Below, piece after piece: positions 12,012 to 24,094 of a stretch of DNA of 64,000 nt. Origin of the DNA: Gari tellinella. Lineage: Eukaryota > Mollusca > Bivalvia > Cardiida > Psammobiidae. Position numbers and translations under genes: made by a program. Under the pieces are notes generated by a model that ran no database searches, was not told the origin of the DNA, and saw nothing but the letters and a program-made list of their open reading frames with translations. The stretch spans positions 33,645,619-33,709,618 of the forward strand of contig OV277872.1 of assembly GCA_922989275.2 (NCBI GenBank). The letters are read 5' to 3'. Each line of letters begins with the position of its first letter. The stretch's first letter is position 1.

Positions 12012-12200
12012 AGGGTTCCAGATAAAGGGGAGTAACCTGATCAAATCCAACATCTTCTCACTCATACTGCACCAAATCCTATGGTGTTACTACTCATTAG
12101 AATCGTCTCGACGATTCTAATGAGTAGTGACACCGGAGGGTTTTAAATAGAAATAAAGATTTTAATTTTTGAAATACTCCCCTTATCTGGATCCCTGAGT
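12012..12200 (+). mobile_element. Family Q hairpin element, complete
   Basis: Starts GGTTCCAGATAAAGGGGAGT and ends CTCCCCTTATCTGGATCC. Hairpin arms CCTATGGTGTTACTACTCAT and ATGAGTAGTGACACCGGAGG lie around a GATTCTAATGAG loop region. Confidence 0.65.
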
Positions 12201-12535
12201 CAAGATCCCAGATGCCTTCATGGGCACAAATCGGGCAATAAATCAGGCCAATAGGTAACTGGGAAGAACCACCTATCTTCCGAAAGCCAGCTGGATGGCT
12301 TTCCACTTGAAAAATCTGAAGTGCTGGATCGGGATTCAAACCTACAGAAATAATACATAAAGGGCCAATAGAAAACCTGTGATAGTTCTAATTACAGGAA
12401 TATTGTTTACTGTTTTCCTGCATTGAGCAATCAACTGTCTTTAGAGATATCCAGCATTTGATTTGTTTTCCACAGTGCTCTATTTAGTTGTCAGTTAGCA
12501 TGAAGTTAATTGGTGTACATGTATTTCAATTGTAG

Positions 12536-12626
12536 ATATGCAGGCAAAGTATGGCACTTAAAAATAGAGAGGAATCAAGAAAACATGTTCTATATGGCAG
12601 ATACCAAGTATTTTAAGTCATTACCA
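12536..12626 (+). CDS. Vav-like SH2 domain, exon 2 of 3 in window
   Basis: Middle SH2 exon, acceptor TTGTAG, donor GTAAGT. Its first base completes the Lys codon split by the previous exon, then 30 codons read YAGKVWHLKI and FYMADTKYFKSLP. This is the central beta-sheet of the SH2 fold, with the His of the phosphotyrosine pocket in WHLKI. The exon ends on a codon boundary that matches the start of the next exon. It lies between a family Q hairpin element and a 64-bp minisatellite, both intronic. Confidence 0.85.
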
Positions 12627-12699
12627 GTAAGTTATAAATGTGTCTTGTTATAACTGCAGGATTCCAAGTAAGATTGAATGAAAAGAAAATTTCTAGCAG

Positions 12700-14085
12700 T
12701 CTCCTCTATTTCCCTACAAACCCTATGTTGTGACTGCTCATTAGAATTGAACATTTCTATCAGCCTCCTCTATTTCCCTACATACCATACGTTGTGACTG
12801 CTCATTAGAATTGAACATTTCTATCAGTCTCCTCTATTTCTCTACATACCCTATGTTGTGACTGCTCATTAAAATTGAACATTTCTATCAGTCTCTCTAT
12901 TTCTCTACAGACCCTATGTTGTGACTGCTCATTAGAATTGAACATTTCTAGCAGTCTCCTCTATTTCTCTACATACCCTACGTTGTGACTGCTCATTAAA
13001 ATTGAACATTTCTAGCAGTCTCCTCTATTTCCCTACAGACCCTATGTTGTGACTGCTCATTAAAATTGAACATTTCTATCAGTCTCCTCTATTTCCCTAC
13101 ATGCTCTATGTTGTGACTACTCATTAGAGTTGAACATTTCTAGCAGTCTCCTCTATTTCTCTACAAACCCTATGTTGTGACTGCTCATTAGAATTGAACA
13201 TTTCTATCAGTCTCCTCTATTTCCCTACAGACCCTATGTTGTGACTGCTCATTAGAATTGAACATTTCTATCAGTCTCCTCTATTTCCCTACATGCTCTA
13301 TGTTGTGACTACTCATTAGAGTTGAACATTTCTAGCAGTCGCCTGTATTTCTCTACAAACCCTATGTTGTGACTGCTCATTAGAATTGAACATTTCTATC
13401 AGTCTCCTCTATTTCTCTACAGACCCTATGTTGTGACTGCTCATTAGAATTGAACATTTCTATCAGTCTCCTCTATTTCCCTACATAATTATGTTGTGAC
13501 TGCTCATTAGAATTGAACATTTCTAGCAGTTTCCTCTATTTCTCTACAGGCCCTATGTTGTGACTACTCATTAAAATTGAACATTTCTATCAGTCTCCTC
13601 TATTTCTCTACAGTTCCTATGTTGTGACTACTCATTAGAGTTGAACATTTCTAGCAGTTTCCTCTATTTCTCTACAGGCCCTATGTTGTGACTACTCATT
13701 AGAGTTGAACATTTCTAGCAGTCTCCTCTATTTCCCTAAATACCCTATGTTGTGACTGCTCATTAAAATTGAACATTTCTAGCAGTCTCCTCTATTTCTC
13801 CACAAACCCTATGTTGTGACTGTTCATTAGAATTGAACATTTCTATCAGTGTCATCTATTTCCCTACATACCCTATGTTGTGACTGCTCACTAAAATTGA
13901 ACATTTCTATCAGTCGCCTGTATTTCCCTACAGACCCTATGTTGTGACTGCTCATTAGAATTGAACATTTCTAGCAGTCTCCTCTATTTCCCTACAGACC
14001 CTATGTTGTGACTGCTCATTAGAATTGAACATTTCTAGCAGTCTCCTTTATTTCCCTATATACCCTATGTTGTGACTACTCATAG
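12700..14085 (+). repeat. 64-bp minisatellite, about 22 units
   Basis: Tandem units of about 64 bp, each with CCCTATGTTGTGACTGCTCA, GAATTGAACATTTCTA and CAGTCTCCTCTATTTCCCTA. Units differ by a few substitutions. It lies in the short intron between the second and third SH2 exons. The first 25 bases match one arm of the family Q hairpin at about 531, so the array seems to have grown from half of such an element. Confidence 0.9.
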
Positions 14086-14086
14086 A

Positions 14087-14335
14087 ACACTTGTGACAAG
14101 TATTCACATACTTTACAGTTTACCTTTGAAGAGAATACTTGTCCTGAATAAACAATGTAGACCCAGATCAGATTGCTCCTTAAGGATCCCTCTGATCAAG
14201 GTCTACACTGTTTGTGGTTTTGCAATATAAAAACAACTGCAAATAGTTAAAATTGGACTAGACTTAATTGAAAGCTGTGATATTGTCCATTTGAAGTCTC
14301 AGGTGTGAATGAGTTGATCATAAATCCTGTAGAAT
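14087..14335. mobile_element. Family R hairpin element
   Basis: Inverted arms ATGTAGACCCAGATCAG and CTGATCAAGGTCTACACTG around a CTCCTTAAGGA centre, with flanking segments (GGACTAGACTTAATTGAAAG) shared with the copy at 23.5 kb. Confidence 0.55.
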
Positions 14336-14343
14336 TATATACA

Positions 14344-14850
14344 TTAACCCATTACCCCATAGCCTGTTTCTAATTTTGAAAAAAGGTTACCACTTAAAGT
14401 AGGTTGAAAGTAAAGCAGAATGTGCCTTAACCCATTACCTCTTAGCCTATTTCTACCTTAGAAAACAGGTGACCACTTAAAGCAGGTTGAAAGTAAAGCA
14501 GAATGTGCCTTAAGGCACATTCTGCTTTACTTTCAGCCTGCTTTATGCTACCATCTGCAAGGATATAGAAAATATTTCTTCTGATACATATTCTTGGCTG
14601 TATAAATTGGAACTATTTTCTTCAGTGGAGGAATAAATAGAGGTGTAAAAATGTGTTTTTAAGGGGTAATGGGTTAAGGCGCATTCTGCTTTACTTTCAG
14701 CCTGCTTTAAGCTACCATCTGATAAAACATAGGATCTATTTTGTTAAGTGTAGGAAAAATTTAGAGGTGTAAAATGTTCATTTATGGGGTAGTGGGTTAA
14801 GATATTGTGTAAAAGTGTGTATTTAAGGGGTAATGGGTTAAGATACTTTA
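14344..14850 (+). mobile_element. Cluster of family P elements (one full, several partial)
   Basis: A complete copy runs 14430-14675 (TTAACCCATTACC to GGGGTAATGGGTTAA). It is preceded by a 5' fragment and followed by two solo 3' halves ending GGGTAGTGGGTTAA and GGGGTAATGGGTTAA, just upstream of the third SH2 exon. Confidence 0.65.
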
Positions 14851-14866
14851 CATGTGTTATTTGCAG

Positions 14867-14969
14867 GAACTAGTGGAGTATTACCAGGCTAATACCCTAG
14901 CTGACAGTTTCCCTGGAGTAAAAACAATACTTCTATATCCATTCAAAACAGCTGAGAAAAAATATGCAG
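14867..14969 (+). CDS. Vav-like SH2 domain, exon 3 of 3 in window
   Basis: C-terminal SH2 exon. The acceptor is ATTTGCAG and the donor GTATGA. It has 34 codons beginning ELVEYYQANTLADSFPGV and ending LLYPFKTAEKKYA, plus one leftover base. The ELVE(Y/F)YQ..(S/T)L and PFK..EK signatures are diagnostic of Vav SH2 domains, which in known family members are followed by a C-terminal SH3. No SH3 exon was found between here and 35 kb. The next convincing plus-strand coding exon is the death-domain exon at 35502, which happens to have a compatible phase. Confidence 0.85.
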
Positions 14970-15179
14970 GTATGATGTTCTAACAATTCAAACATTTGTC
15001 ACACTTAACTCCCCTTTAGTGCTAACTCAGGTTGTTTTATAATACCATATACCCCCGTTTAAATGCTCTCCTGTAACATGTGCCCCCACCCCCTTTCTGC
15101 TTTACTTTAAGTTTGCTGTAAGCTTTTGGTATTTTGCCCACCCCTTTATGGGGGTACAGTATGTTCTTGCGAGATTTTA

Positions 15180-15430
15180 TTAACCTATTACCCCATAGCC
15201 TGATTCTAGTTTTGAATGCAGGTTACCTCTTAAAGCAGGTTGAAAGTAAAGCAGAATGTGCCTTAAGGCACATTTTGCTTTACTTTTAACCTTCTTTAAG
15301 GTAATATCTGCTAGAATACAGAAAATGTTTCTTATAGTACATATTTATGACTGTAAAAAGAGGATATATTTTCTATAGAGGAGGAATATATAAAAGGCGT
15401 AAAAGGACACATTTATGGGGTAATAAGTTA
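15180..15430 (+). mobile_element. Family P element, near complete
   Basis: TTAACCTATTACCCCATAGC start, AAAGCAGAATGTGCCTTAAG palindrome, TATGGGGTAATAAGTTAA end. Confidence 0.65.
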
Positions 15431-15449
15431 AGAGGAAATAACCAAGACT

Positions 15450-15595
15450 GTGATTGATGTCCTTTTATTGATTCCTCCACTGAAGAAAATAGTTCCTCTT
15501 CATACAGCCATGAATATGCAACATAAGAAATATATTCTATATCCTAGCAAGTGGTAGCTTAAAGAAGGCTGAAAGTAAAGCAGAATGTGCCTTAT
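15450..15595 (-). mobile_element. Family P element, truncated, reverse orientation
   Basis: GTCCTTTTATTGATTCCTCC through AAGTAAAGCAGAATGTGCCT; one arm only. Confidence 0.5.
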
Positions 15596-15734
15596 GTTTA
15601 TTTTTCGTACCTAGCTAGTGGTATTGCATTATAGCTAGCGGTATAGCCATGCAAATGAAGTATGCAATGTGTACGTAAAGACGATTACATTGCATTTAAA
15701 TAATATATCACGTCATCACTCCTTCATGTAGTGA

Positions 15735-15990
15735 CAATTAACTCATTATCCCCTGAAACTTTCAATGGACAATTCCAGTTTGCAATAAAGGCTAGTCCAT
15801 TTTAGACTATTTATGGTTGTTTTTGGTAAGAAATTGCAAAATGCCAAACAGTAAAGTCCCTGATCAGAGGGCTCCTGCAGGAGCCCTCTGATCAGGGACT
15901 TCACTGTTTGCATAAAACAACTGTACTCTTCACAGGTACACATTTGGTAAAGGACGCATGTATGCGTCACTAGAGCTCAATGAGTTCAAA
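15735..15990. mobile_element. Family R hairpin element
   Basis: Perfect-looking hairpin with arms AGTCCCTGATCAGAGGGCTC and its complement around CTGCAG, inside a longer unit that starts AACTCATTATCCCCTGAAAC and ends CTAGAGCTCAATGAGTT. Confidence 0.55.
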
Positions 15991-16031
15991 AAAAACTTAT
16001 GCTAGATCTTTCTTCTGAATTTAGAATGACT

Positions 16032-17600
16032 ATTTTTATCCCCTGCCGAAAGGCAGAGGGATACTGTTTTAGGTCTGTCCGTCCGGCTGTCCGTCTGTCC
16101 GTGCGTCCGTCACGTTTTCCGTCCGCAACTGTATCTCCGAAACCGATAAACAGATTTAGATGAAACTTGGTATACTTATTTGTCATCATAGGAGCACCGT
16201 GGGAAATGAATTTTTTTTCAGAAAATTTTAGGAATTAATGAGTTATCTGCCCTTTTTGTGTTAAAAATGCCATATTTAACAGTTTTTACACTCTAGCAAC
16301 TACAGTATTCAACATATTTCGTTTATACTTGCACACAATGTCTATAAGTACAAGTTCTTGCAGGTGTGCAATTATTGTAAAAAAAGGATACTTGTGACAA
16401 GAGTTATCTGCCCTTGATGTACTTAGAAATGCTAGAAAATGCTTTATTTTGATATTTTTTACATACTAGAGCCTATAAATATGCATGGATTTTGAAAAAA
16501 CTTTCTTGAATTATGTATGGCTATTAGTTTTCAAATGAATTTGATTATTGTTGAAAACGGAGAAATTAGTCATGAGTTATCTGCCCTTGATAAGTAAAAA
16601 ATGCCATATTTAACTGTTTTTACTCTCTGGCAACTACACTTATGAATGGATTTAAATGATACTTGCACACAATGTCTATAAGTAAAAGTTCTTGAAGGTG
16701 TGCTATTATTGTCAAAAAAGGATACTTGTGTCAAGAGTTATCTGCCCTTGATGTACTTAGAAATGCTAGAAAATGCTTTATTTTAATATTGTTTACATCC
16801 TAGTATCTATAAATATGCATGGATTTTGATAAAAAAAATCTTAAACTATGTATGGCTATTAGTTTTCAAATAATTGTTATCATTTTTGAAAACGGAGAAA
16901 CTAGTCAACAGTTATCTGCCCTTGATGAGTCGAAAAAACCATATTTAACAGTTTTTACCATCTAGAAACTACAGTCTTTAATGGATTTTGATTTAACTTA
17001 CACACGATGTATATAAATATAAGGGTTGCAATTATTGTCAAAAAAGGATTCTTTGTGGCAAGAGTTATCTGCCCTTTATGTACTTAGTAATGCTCAACAT
17101 GGCTTTATTGTTTACATGCTATTGTGTACAAATGTGAATGGATTTTGAAAAAAAAAAATTGAATCATATATGGCTATTATTTATAGAATGAGTTCAATTA
17201 TTGTCGAAAATGTGCAAATTAGTCAAGAATACTCTGCCCTTGATGAGTTGAAAATGTGTTTACACTCTAGTAAATTCTACAGTTCTGAATTTTTTCTAAT
17301 AATACTTGCACACAATTATAAGTTCTTGAAAGTTTTTAATTACTGTTGAATTTGAATCAAGAGTTACCTGCCCCTGTCATACTTAGATTTATAATGCTAC
17401 AAACGGCTTTATTTTTTGTATTGTTTAGGCATTAACATGTACAAAATTGAATGGATTTTATAAAACTTTGTAAAAAGCTTTTGAATGTTGATCTTTAAAG
17501 ACAGGTGATCACCATCTGCCCCTTCCTCCCACATTAAAGTTTGCCACTTTCTTCTGGACAATCGCTGCGGCAGGGGATATCAGCTCTAAGGTGCTTGTTC
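16032..17600 (+). mobile_element. HE-related element with CCCCTGCC ends
   Basis: Starts TTTTTATCCCCTGCCGAAAG, a 5' hairpin with GGCAGAGGGAT, then GTCCGTCCG-type simple repeat and 4-5 internal units of about 300 bp (GAGTTATCTGCCCTTGATG...). It ends GCGGCAGGGGATATC, then GCTCTAAGGTGCTTGTT. The architecture matches the AGCTCACCTG family, but the terminal hairpin is different. Confidence 0.6.
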
Positions 17601-17739
17601 CTGTCTGCTTATTTCACGCACAGCCTTCTATGAGTCATTCAGTTGACATTAAAGGCAGTTACAAAACATAGAAACAATTTATCTAGGGTATGTTATAAAA
17701 AGTACAGTAAACCCTCGCTATTACGACCACTAAATTGTG

Positions 17740-17870
17740 TTAATTATCATGTGTTTAAGGCCAGTAGCTGCTTAAAGCAAGGTGAACGTAAAACAGAAAA
17801 CTCCTTTAGGAGCTTTCTGTTTTATGTTCATCTTGCTTTCAGCTGTCACCTGTTGCTTATGCAGTCATTT
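17740..17870 (+). mobile_element. Family P-like palindromic variant
   Basis: Contains CTTAAAGCAAGGTGAACGTA and a palindrome around ACTCCTTTAGGAG. The organisation resembles family P with a different core; a sibling is at 26411-26520. Confidence 0.4.
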
Positions 17871-17874
17871 AACC

Positions 17875-19269
17875 TTTTTAGCTCACCTGAGCCAAAGGCT
17901 CAAGGTGAGCTATTGGGATGGCCCTGTGTCCGGCGTCCGTCGTCGTGCGTCGTCCGTCGTCCGGCGTCGTTAACAATTGCTTCAAATGACATCTCCTCCT
18001 AACTTTACAGAAATGTTCCTTGGATCAAGCTCTTTCAAATTTGTTCAAAGAATTAAAAACAATGCAGAACTCTGGTTGCCATGGCAACCAAAGTGAAAAA
18101 ATAAGGAAATCTTTATAAATCTTCTTCTCAAAAACTGCAAGGGCCAGAGCTTAGATATTTGGCACACAGCATCATCTACAGGTCCTCTATCAAGTTTGTT
18201 CAAATTATGTCCCTGGGGTCAAAATTGGCCCCGCCCCGGGGGTCACAGTTTTACAAAGAGTTATATATTGAAATTTTCAAATGTCTTCTTCTCTGAAACG
18301 AATATGGCTAGAGCATTGATACTCGGCATGGTGACACTTCTAGATGTCCTCTACATATTTTGTTCAAATGGTTCCGGTCGGTTGCATAAGTAGGTCACAG
18401 GAGCTAAAAATAGATTTTTTTAATGAAAACTTAAAAAATCTTCTTGTCTGAAACTACAAGGGCCAGAGCTTAGATATTTGGCATATAGCATCATCTACAA
18501 GTCCTCTATCAAGTTTGTTCAAATTATGTCCCTGGGGTCAAAATTGGCCCCGCCCCGGGGGTCAATGTTTTACATAGAGTTATATAGTGAAATTTTCAAA
18601 CGTCTTCTTCTCTGAAACTAATATGGCTAGAGCATTGATACTCGGCATGGTTACGCTTCTAGATGTCCTCTACATATTGTGTTCAAATGGTTCCGGTCGG
18701 TTGCATAAGTAGGTCACAGGAGCTAAAAATAGATTTTTTCAATGAAAACTTAAAAAATCTTCTTGTCTGAAACTACAAGGGCCAGAGCTTAGATATTTGG
18801 CACATAGCATCATCTACAGGTCCTCTATCAAGTTTATTCAAATTATGTCTCTGGGGTCAAAATTGGCCCCGCCCCGGGGGTCACAGTTTTACAGAGAGTT
18901 ATATATTGAAATTTTCAAATGTCTTCTTCTCTGAAACGAATATGGCCAGAGCTTTGATATTCATCATGGTGACACTTCTAGATGTCCTTTACATATTTTG
19001 TTCAAATGGTTCCGGTCGGTTGCATAAGTAGGTCACAGGAGCTAAAAATAGATTTTTTCAATGAAAACTTAAAAAAAATCTTCTTGTCTAAAACCCTAGT
19101 ATCCTGATCATAGATATTTGGCACATAGCATTATATACAGGGCCTCTATCAAGATTGTTCAAATTATGCCCCTCAGATAAAAAATGACCCCATCCTGGAC
19201 ATAAGTCATTGTCTCCATTTTGTCAGTGATTCTCAGGTGAGCGAAATATGCTCCATGGGGCTCTTGTTT
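17875..19269 (+). mobile_element. HE element, complete
   Basis: TTTTTAGCTCACCTGAGCC 5' hairpin, GTCCGTCGTCG simple repeat, GTTGCCATGGCAACC, then three internal units of about 300 bp each carrying a GGCCCCGCCCCGGGGGTCA block. Ends CAGGTGAGCGAAATATG + CCATGG hairpin + GGCTCTTGTTT. Confidence 0.75.
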
Positions 19270-19375
19270 ATAGTGGTTTTAATAGAGAGGTTTTACTGTA
19301 TGTAACATTTGATTAATAATTTATTGGATTTATCAAACTCATCACTCTAGGAAACACTAAAAACTCAGCAAAACC

Positions 19376-20430
19376 TTTTTAGCTCACCTGAGCCGAAGGC
19401 TCAAGGTGAGCTGTTGTGATCGCCCGCCGTCCGTCATCCGTCTGTCCCTCTGTCCGAGCGCACGAAAGGTCCTTTGTTGGGTAGGGAGAACAATAGATTC
19501 CATTCATTCCGTGATTGCCCTATTGTTATTGTTGGGTATTTTAGTGTACTGTTGGGTACTTTTAAACAAAAAATATACCCAACAAATGTCCAACTGTGAG
19601 AACGTCCGTCTGTCCGTCCGTTCAAATTTACTTCAAGCGACAACTCCTCTGAAACCGCGAGTCTGAGGAAAAAACTAATTTGCTCACGGTGTTCCTTGGA
19701 TGCTTCTCTACAGAAATCGTTAAAATGAAACTTTAAAGTGGACTACTTATTGAAATTTATTAAAAAAAGTGAAAAACTTTAAACAAGTTTTTTGTAAAAA
19801 ACCACTGTTCCCACACCTTAGATATTGCATGAATAGTATCTTCTACTAAATCACTTTCAAAATTGTAAAAAATCAAAACCCTAGGGTCAAATTTGACTCA
19901 ACCCTGGCCATATCAGTGCTTTTTGATGCAGGTCTGACAGTAAAAACTCTCTAATGATCCGTTTTTATACAGACCCACTGTATCTTCCAGGCTAAGAAGC
20001 TACCCTTATACTAAATGTAACATTTTTGCAAACAGTTTGGATCCAGGTCAGATGCCACATAATGCTGCATCTAATCTGGATCTAAACTATTTGCCACTCA
20101 TTTACATATTTTCTTATATTTAGAAAATATAAGTTATTATTTTTTACATATTTCACATACAAACATTTGGAGCAGACAACAGTTCAGCAGGATAATAGTC
20201 ATTTCTCTCTGAGACCGTCTCCAATTGCATAACTGACCCATAGCTAGCTCTGAACTCAGGTCACTGAGATACATAACAGAAATGAAAGTGATGTCTGCTA
20301 TTTTATGCTCAAGCACAACTTAGTTCGAGGCATATTACTTTTGGTCTGTCTGTTTGTTTGTTTGTTTGTGTTTTGTTTGTTTGTTTATCTTTCTGTCTAT
20401 CAGTCCACAATTAATTCTTGGCCATAAACA
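19376..20430 (+). mobile_element. HE element, 3' truncated
   Basis: TTTTTAGCTCACCTGAGCCG start and the GTCCGTCTGTCC simple repeat, similar inside to the copy at 9030-10620. It stops within the TCAGTCCACAATTAATTC segment without the standard 3' end, followed by a duplicated GGATCC hairpin piece to about 20540. Confidence 0.6.
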
Positions 20431-20828
20431 GTATGGATCCAGGTCAGATGCCACATAATGCTGCATCTAATCTGGATCCAAACTATTTGCCACTCATTTA
20501 CATATAGTTTCTTATATTTAGAAAATGTAAATAATGATATTTATTAACCTATTAACCCATACATATTCCTTTTTATGTCTTTAATTTATTCTTCCACAGA
20601 AGAAAATATTTCACTTTATACAGTCATTGTTGTCTTTAACAATTGCTTCAAATGACATCTCCTCATATACCGCTGAAAAGATTTCAACCAAACTTTACAC
20701 TAATGTTCCTTGGGTCAAGTTCTTTCAAAATTGTTCAAAGAATTAAAAACAATGTAGAACTCTGGTTGCCATGGCAACCAGGTGAAAAAATAAGGAAATC
20801 TTAACAAGAAATATCTTTAAAAAAGATA

Positions 20829-21751
20829 TTCGGCGGAATGAGTGGTTGAACTAAGGCTATATAGATGGGTGTGCAAAATTGAATGAAATTGAGGTTTTCA
20901 AAGAATTGTAATATCTTGGATTGAAAAGCAAAAAATAAAAGTATACAATTGAAACAGTAACTTTTATTTAAAATGCAAAACTATCATGTACAGAAATGCA
21001 AAACAAAACAATAATTTAACTCATATCCTAGCTACTGGTAGGAGATCCTCACATTAATCTATTATTCTATATATCAAACTTCATTCATAGAGTTTCTTGA
21101 AACAAACTATAGCATACACAAATGTACAGATTCAACAGTCTGCTCTACTTCACTCCTGTAAATAATGATGAAACCACACAATTGTGTTTAACTCACTTGA
21201 GGCCATTTATATTTAATATTGCTTTTAATGTATGGTAAATGTGTACAAATAGTTAACAATTAAAACAAATTGGTAGTAAACAATTACAAAACACCTAGCT
21301 TCCTCTGTATTTCAGATGTCATCTTAAATTGCATCAGCCCCCAGTGTAGTAAACAGTCTGGTCTGTGTCTCTAAATTTTACACTCACAGCCATATCTGGG
21401 AAAACTGTAATTGGACATAGACCAGCCTACAGGGCTCCAGATAAGAGGGAGTAAACTAAACAAATCACATTTATTCACTCATTTCAGCACCAAACCCTAT
21501 GGTGTTACCACTCATTTTGATTGTCTCGAAGAGACAATTCAAATGTTTAGTGACACCACAGGGTTTAATGCACAAATAAAGATTTTAAGTTTTGAAATAA
21601 TTCCCTTATCTGGAGCCCTGGCTACTATCCAATCAGACTATTCAGTTTCAACAGGTGCTTTCAAGTCTAAATTTCTGATCAAATATAATTGGTTGAAATG
21701 TGTGGCCAAACAGAAAGTGTGGCTAAATAGAAACCAGACAGCTCCGCCGAA
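20829..21751. mobile_element. Candidate inserted element with TTCGGCGGA ends
   Basis: Sequence foreign to the surrounding HE element, bounded by TTCGGCGGA and its exact complement TCCGCCGAA. No clear target duplication was seen, so the boundaries are tentative. A family Q element is nested at 21428-21622. Confidence 0.4.
21428..21622 (+). mobile_element. Family Q hairpin element, complete
   Basis: GGGCTCCAGATAAGAGGGAG start and ATTCCCTTATCTGGAGCCCT end. Hairpin arms around CCCTATGGTGTTACCACTCA and TTAGTGACACCACAGGG. Confidence 0.6.
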
Positions 21752-22464
21752 AAAATCTTCTTGTCTGAAACTACAAGGGCCAGATCTTAGACATTTGTCA
21801 CATAGCATCATCTACAGGTCCTCTATCAAACTACAAACTATGCCCCTGGGGTCAAAATTGGCCCCGCCCGGGGGGTCACAGTTTAACATAGAGTTATATA
21901 GTGAAATTTTCAAACGTCTTCTCCTCTGAAACTAATATGGCCAGAGCTTTGATATCTGGCATGGTGACACTTTTAGATGTCCTATACCAATAAGGTTCAA
22001 ATGGTTCTGGTCGATTGCATATCCTCTACAGGTCCTCTATCAAGTTTGTACAAAGTATGCCCCTGGGGTCAAAATTAGCCCCACTCCGGGGGTCACAGTT
22101 TTCATACGTCTTCTTTTCTGAAGCTAATATAGCCAGAGCGTGCGTTGATATTCGGCATGGTGTTACTTCTAGATGTCCTGTATCTGTTTTGTTCAAATGG
22201 TTCCAGTCTGTTGCATATGTAGGTCACAGGAGCTAAAAATAGATTTTTTCAATGGAAACTTAAAAAAAATCTTCTTGTCTAGAACCCTAGTACCCTGATC
22301 TTAGATATTTGGAACATAGCATCATCTACAGGTCCTCTATCAAGATTGTTCAAATTATGCCCCTCGGGTAAAAAATGACCCCGTCCTGGACATAAATCAT
22401 TATCTCCATTTTGATGTACAGCTATTCTCAGGTGAGCGACATATGCCCCATGGGGCTCTTGTTT

Positions 22465-22858
22465 TTAATTGTTTTCTAAAACAACTGTTTAATAAATCCA
22501 ATACATTATGACCACTCATGTGATATCCTATATTTATTTACTTATGGAATAAAACAGTATTTTTTTGTTACCATCAACTCAGATGGTATTTCCAGTGATA
22601 TGGCTGACCTCAGTTTGAAAAGATTTGATTTCTGCAAGCATATTTTAAGTAAAGGGAGACAATTCAAATGTTTAAGTAAACCTTTTTCAGTTACAGTTGT
22701 CTCTCTTATACCGGATATATGCATGATGCCACTTACATGTATTTTTTATCTATTACTTACACCATATGACTAAATACACATTTATTTGGTCTGAAGCATT
22801 AAAACCATGATTGTCCCTTGATCACCATGAATGAATTGAATGTATATCTAGCTACACC

Positions 22859-22889
<31 letters not shown>

Positions 22890-23237
22890 TTCTCTGACAG
22901 TCTTTCTCTTTCCTTCTTCTTTCCTTCTGTAGTCTTTTTCTTCAACAAAAAAGTTAAGTAATTTCGTCATATTTCATCTATATGCCATTGTTCCTGTACT
23001 GTATATTTACATTGTAGGGGGAGGGTCGGATCTAATGTTGTTATAACTTGTGACCCAACCCCAATTCCATGTATATTTGAGGGAATAAAAATATGTTTAA
23101 ACTACTACCTCAGTTTGAGCAGTAAAGGTACGGATTGTCAGCAACCATTGACAGTAGCTGTCATAACAATTTTACGTAGTAGGGGAGTTAACCAATGGGT
23201 GCTTGAGTAACTGACAGGGTTATCTGCCAGCAAAGCT
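22465..23237. other. No gene recognised; TC-rich microsatellite inside
   Basis: A TC/CT-rich tract lies at about 22855-22930. The rest shows no splice-bounded coding exon or repeat family. Confidence 0.5.
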
Positions 23238-23436
23238 TTGTGAGGGTTCCAGATAAGGGGAGTATTTCAAAAACTAAAATCTGTCTGTATCAAGCCATAT
23301 GGTGTTATACTACTCATTAGAATTGTCATGAAGAGGTGGTTCTAATGAGTAGTCACACCATAGGGTTTGGTGCAGACTTTGAGGAGAAAATGTTATAAAT
23401 GCTGTTGGTTACTCCCACTTATCTGGAGCCTTGCTT
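23238..23436 (+). mobile_element. Family Q hairpin element, complete
   Basis: GGTTCCAGATAAGGGGAGTA start, hairpin around CATATGGTGTTATACTACTC, and ACTCCCACTTATCTGGAGCC end. Confidence 0.6.
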
Positions 23437-23504
23437 TGTGTGTTTTTTTGTACAGTCAGTCTTGTATAAAGTGACCTTTCAATGGAAGACTCATAATTTG
23501 TCTA

Positions 23505-23757
23505 AAACTCTTTGAACCCTAGTCATGCATATATGCGTCATTTGCAAACAGTGTACATGTGAGGATTACACTTGTACTATGCAAACAGTGTAGACCCTGA
23601 TCAGAGGGCTCCTTAAGAAGCCCTCTGATAAGGTTCTACACTGTTTGTCATTTTGACACCGGTATATTGTAAAAATCCACCCTAAAAGTAAAAAATGGAC
23701 TAGACTAAATTGAAAATTAGAATTGTTCATTTGAGGTTTCAGGGAGGAAAAGGTTAA
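23505..23757. mobile_element. Family R hairpin element
   Basis: Arms AGTGTAGACCCTGATCAGAG and CTGATAAGGTTCTACACTG, with the family's flanking TGCATATATGCGTC and GGACTAGACTAAATTGAAA segments. Ends GGAAAAGGTTAA. Confidence 0.55.
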
Positions 23758-23838
23758 TACAGGTTGTGCTTATTTGAGAATGGAAATAGTGCAGAAAGTT
23801 AAGATTGTTTTCATCCAGCATTAAACAGTTGCCTGTCT

Positions 23839-23975
23839 TTAACCAGTAACCCCATAGCCTGTTTCTAGTTTAGAAGACAGGTCACCACTTAAAACAGGTT
23901 GAAAGTGAAGCAGAATGTGCCTTAAGGAGCATTCTGCTTTACTTTCAACTTCTTTAAGTTACCATGTGGAAAGAT
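23839..23975 (+). mobile_element. Family P element, 3' truncated
   Basis: TTTAACCAGTAACCCCATAG start and the GAATGTGCCTTAAGGAGCAT palindrome; lost after the second arm. Confidence 0.5.
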
Positions 23976-24094
23976 ACTTGAAATGCCTTCCTATACCAGT
24001 ATATTGGTTTTGATGACATGATCATATAGTGGGCGAGGATTTATATGTGAATATTGAGCTGGATAAAGTTTAATACAAGATTGACTGCACTTAG

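Larger units (their letters stand above)
20625..22464 (+). mobile_element. HE element, 5' truncated and interrupted
   Basis: Lacks the 5' hairpin. It continues the TTGCTTCAAATGACATCTCC, CCATGGCAACC and GCCCCG(C)CC..GGGGGTC blocks and ends CTCAGGTGAGCGACATATG + CCATGG + GGCTCTTGTTT. It is broken at 20829-21751 by other sequence. Confidence 0.65.

Noticed and set aside
12700..14085. CRISPR-like array of regular repeats
   Set aside because: Units are contiguous 64-bp tandem repeats without unique spacers, in an animal intron with no cas-like genes.
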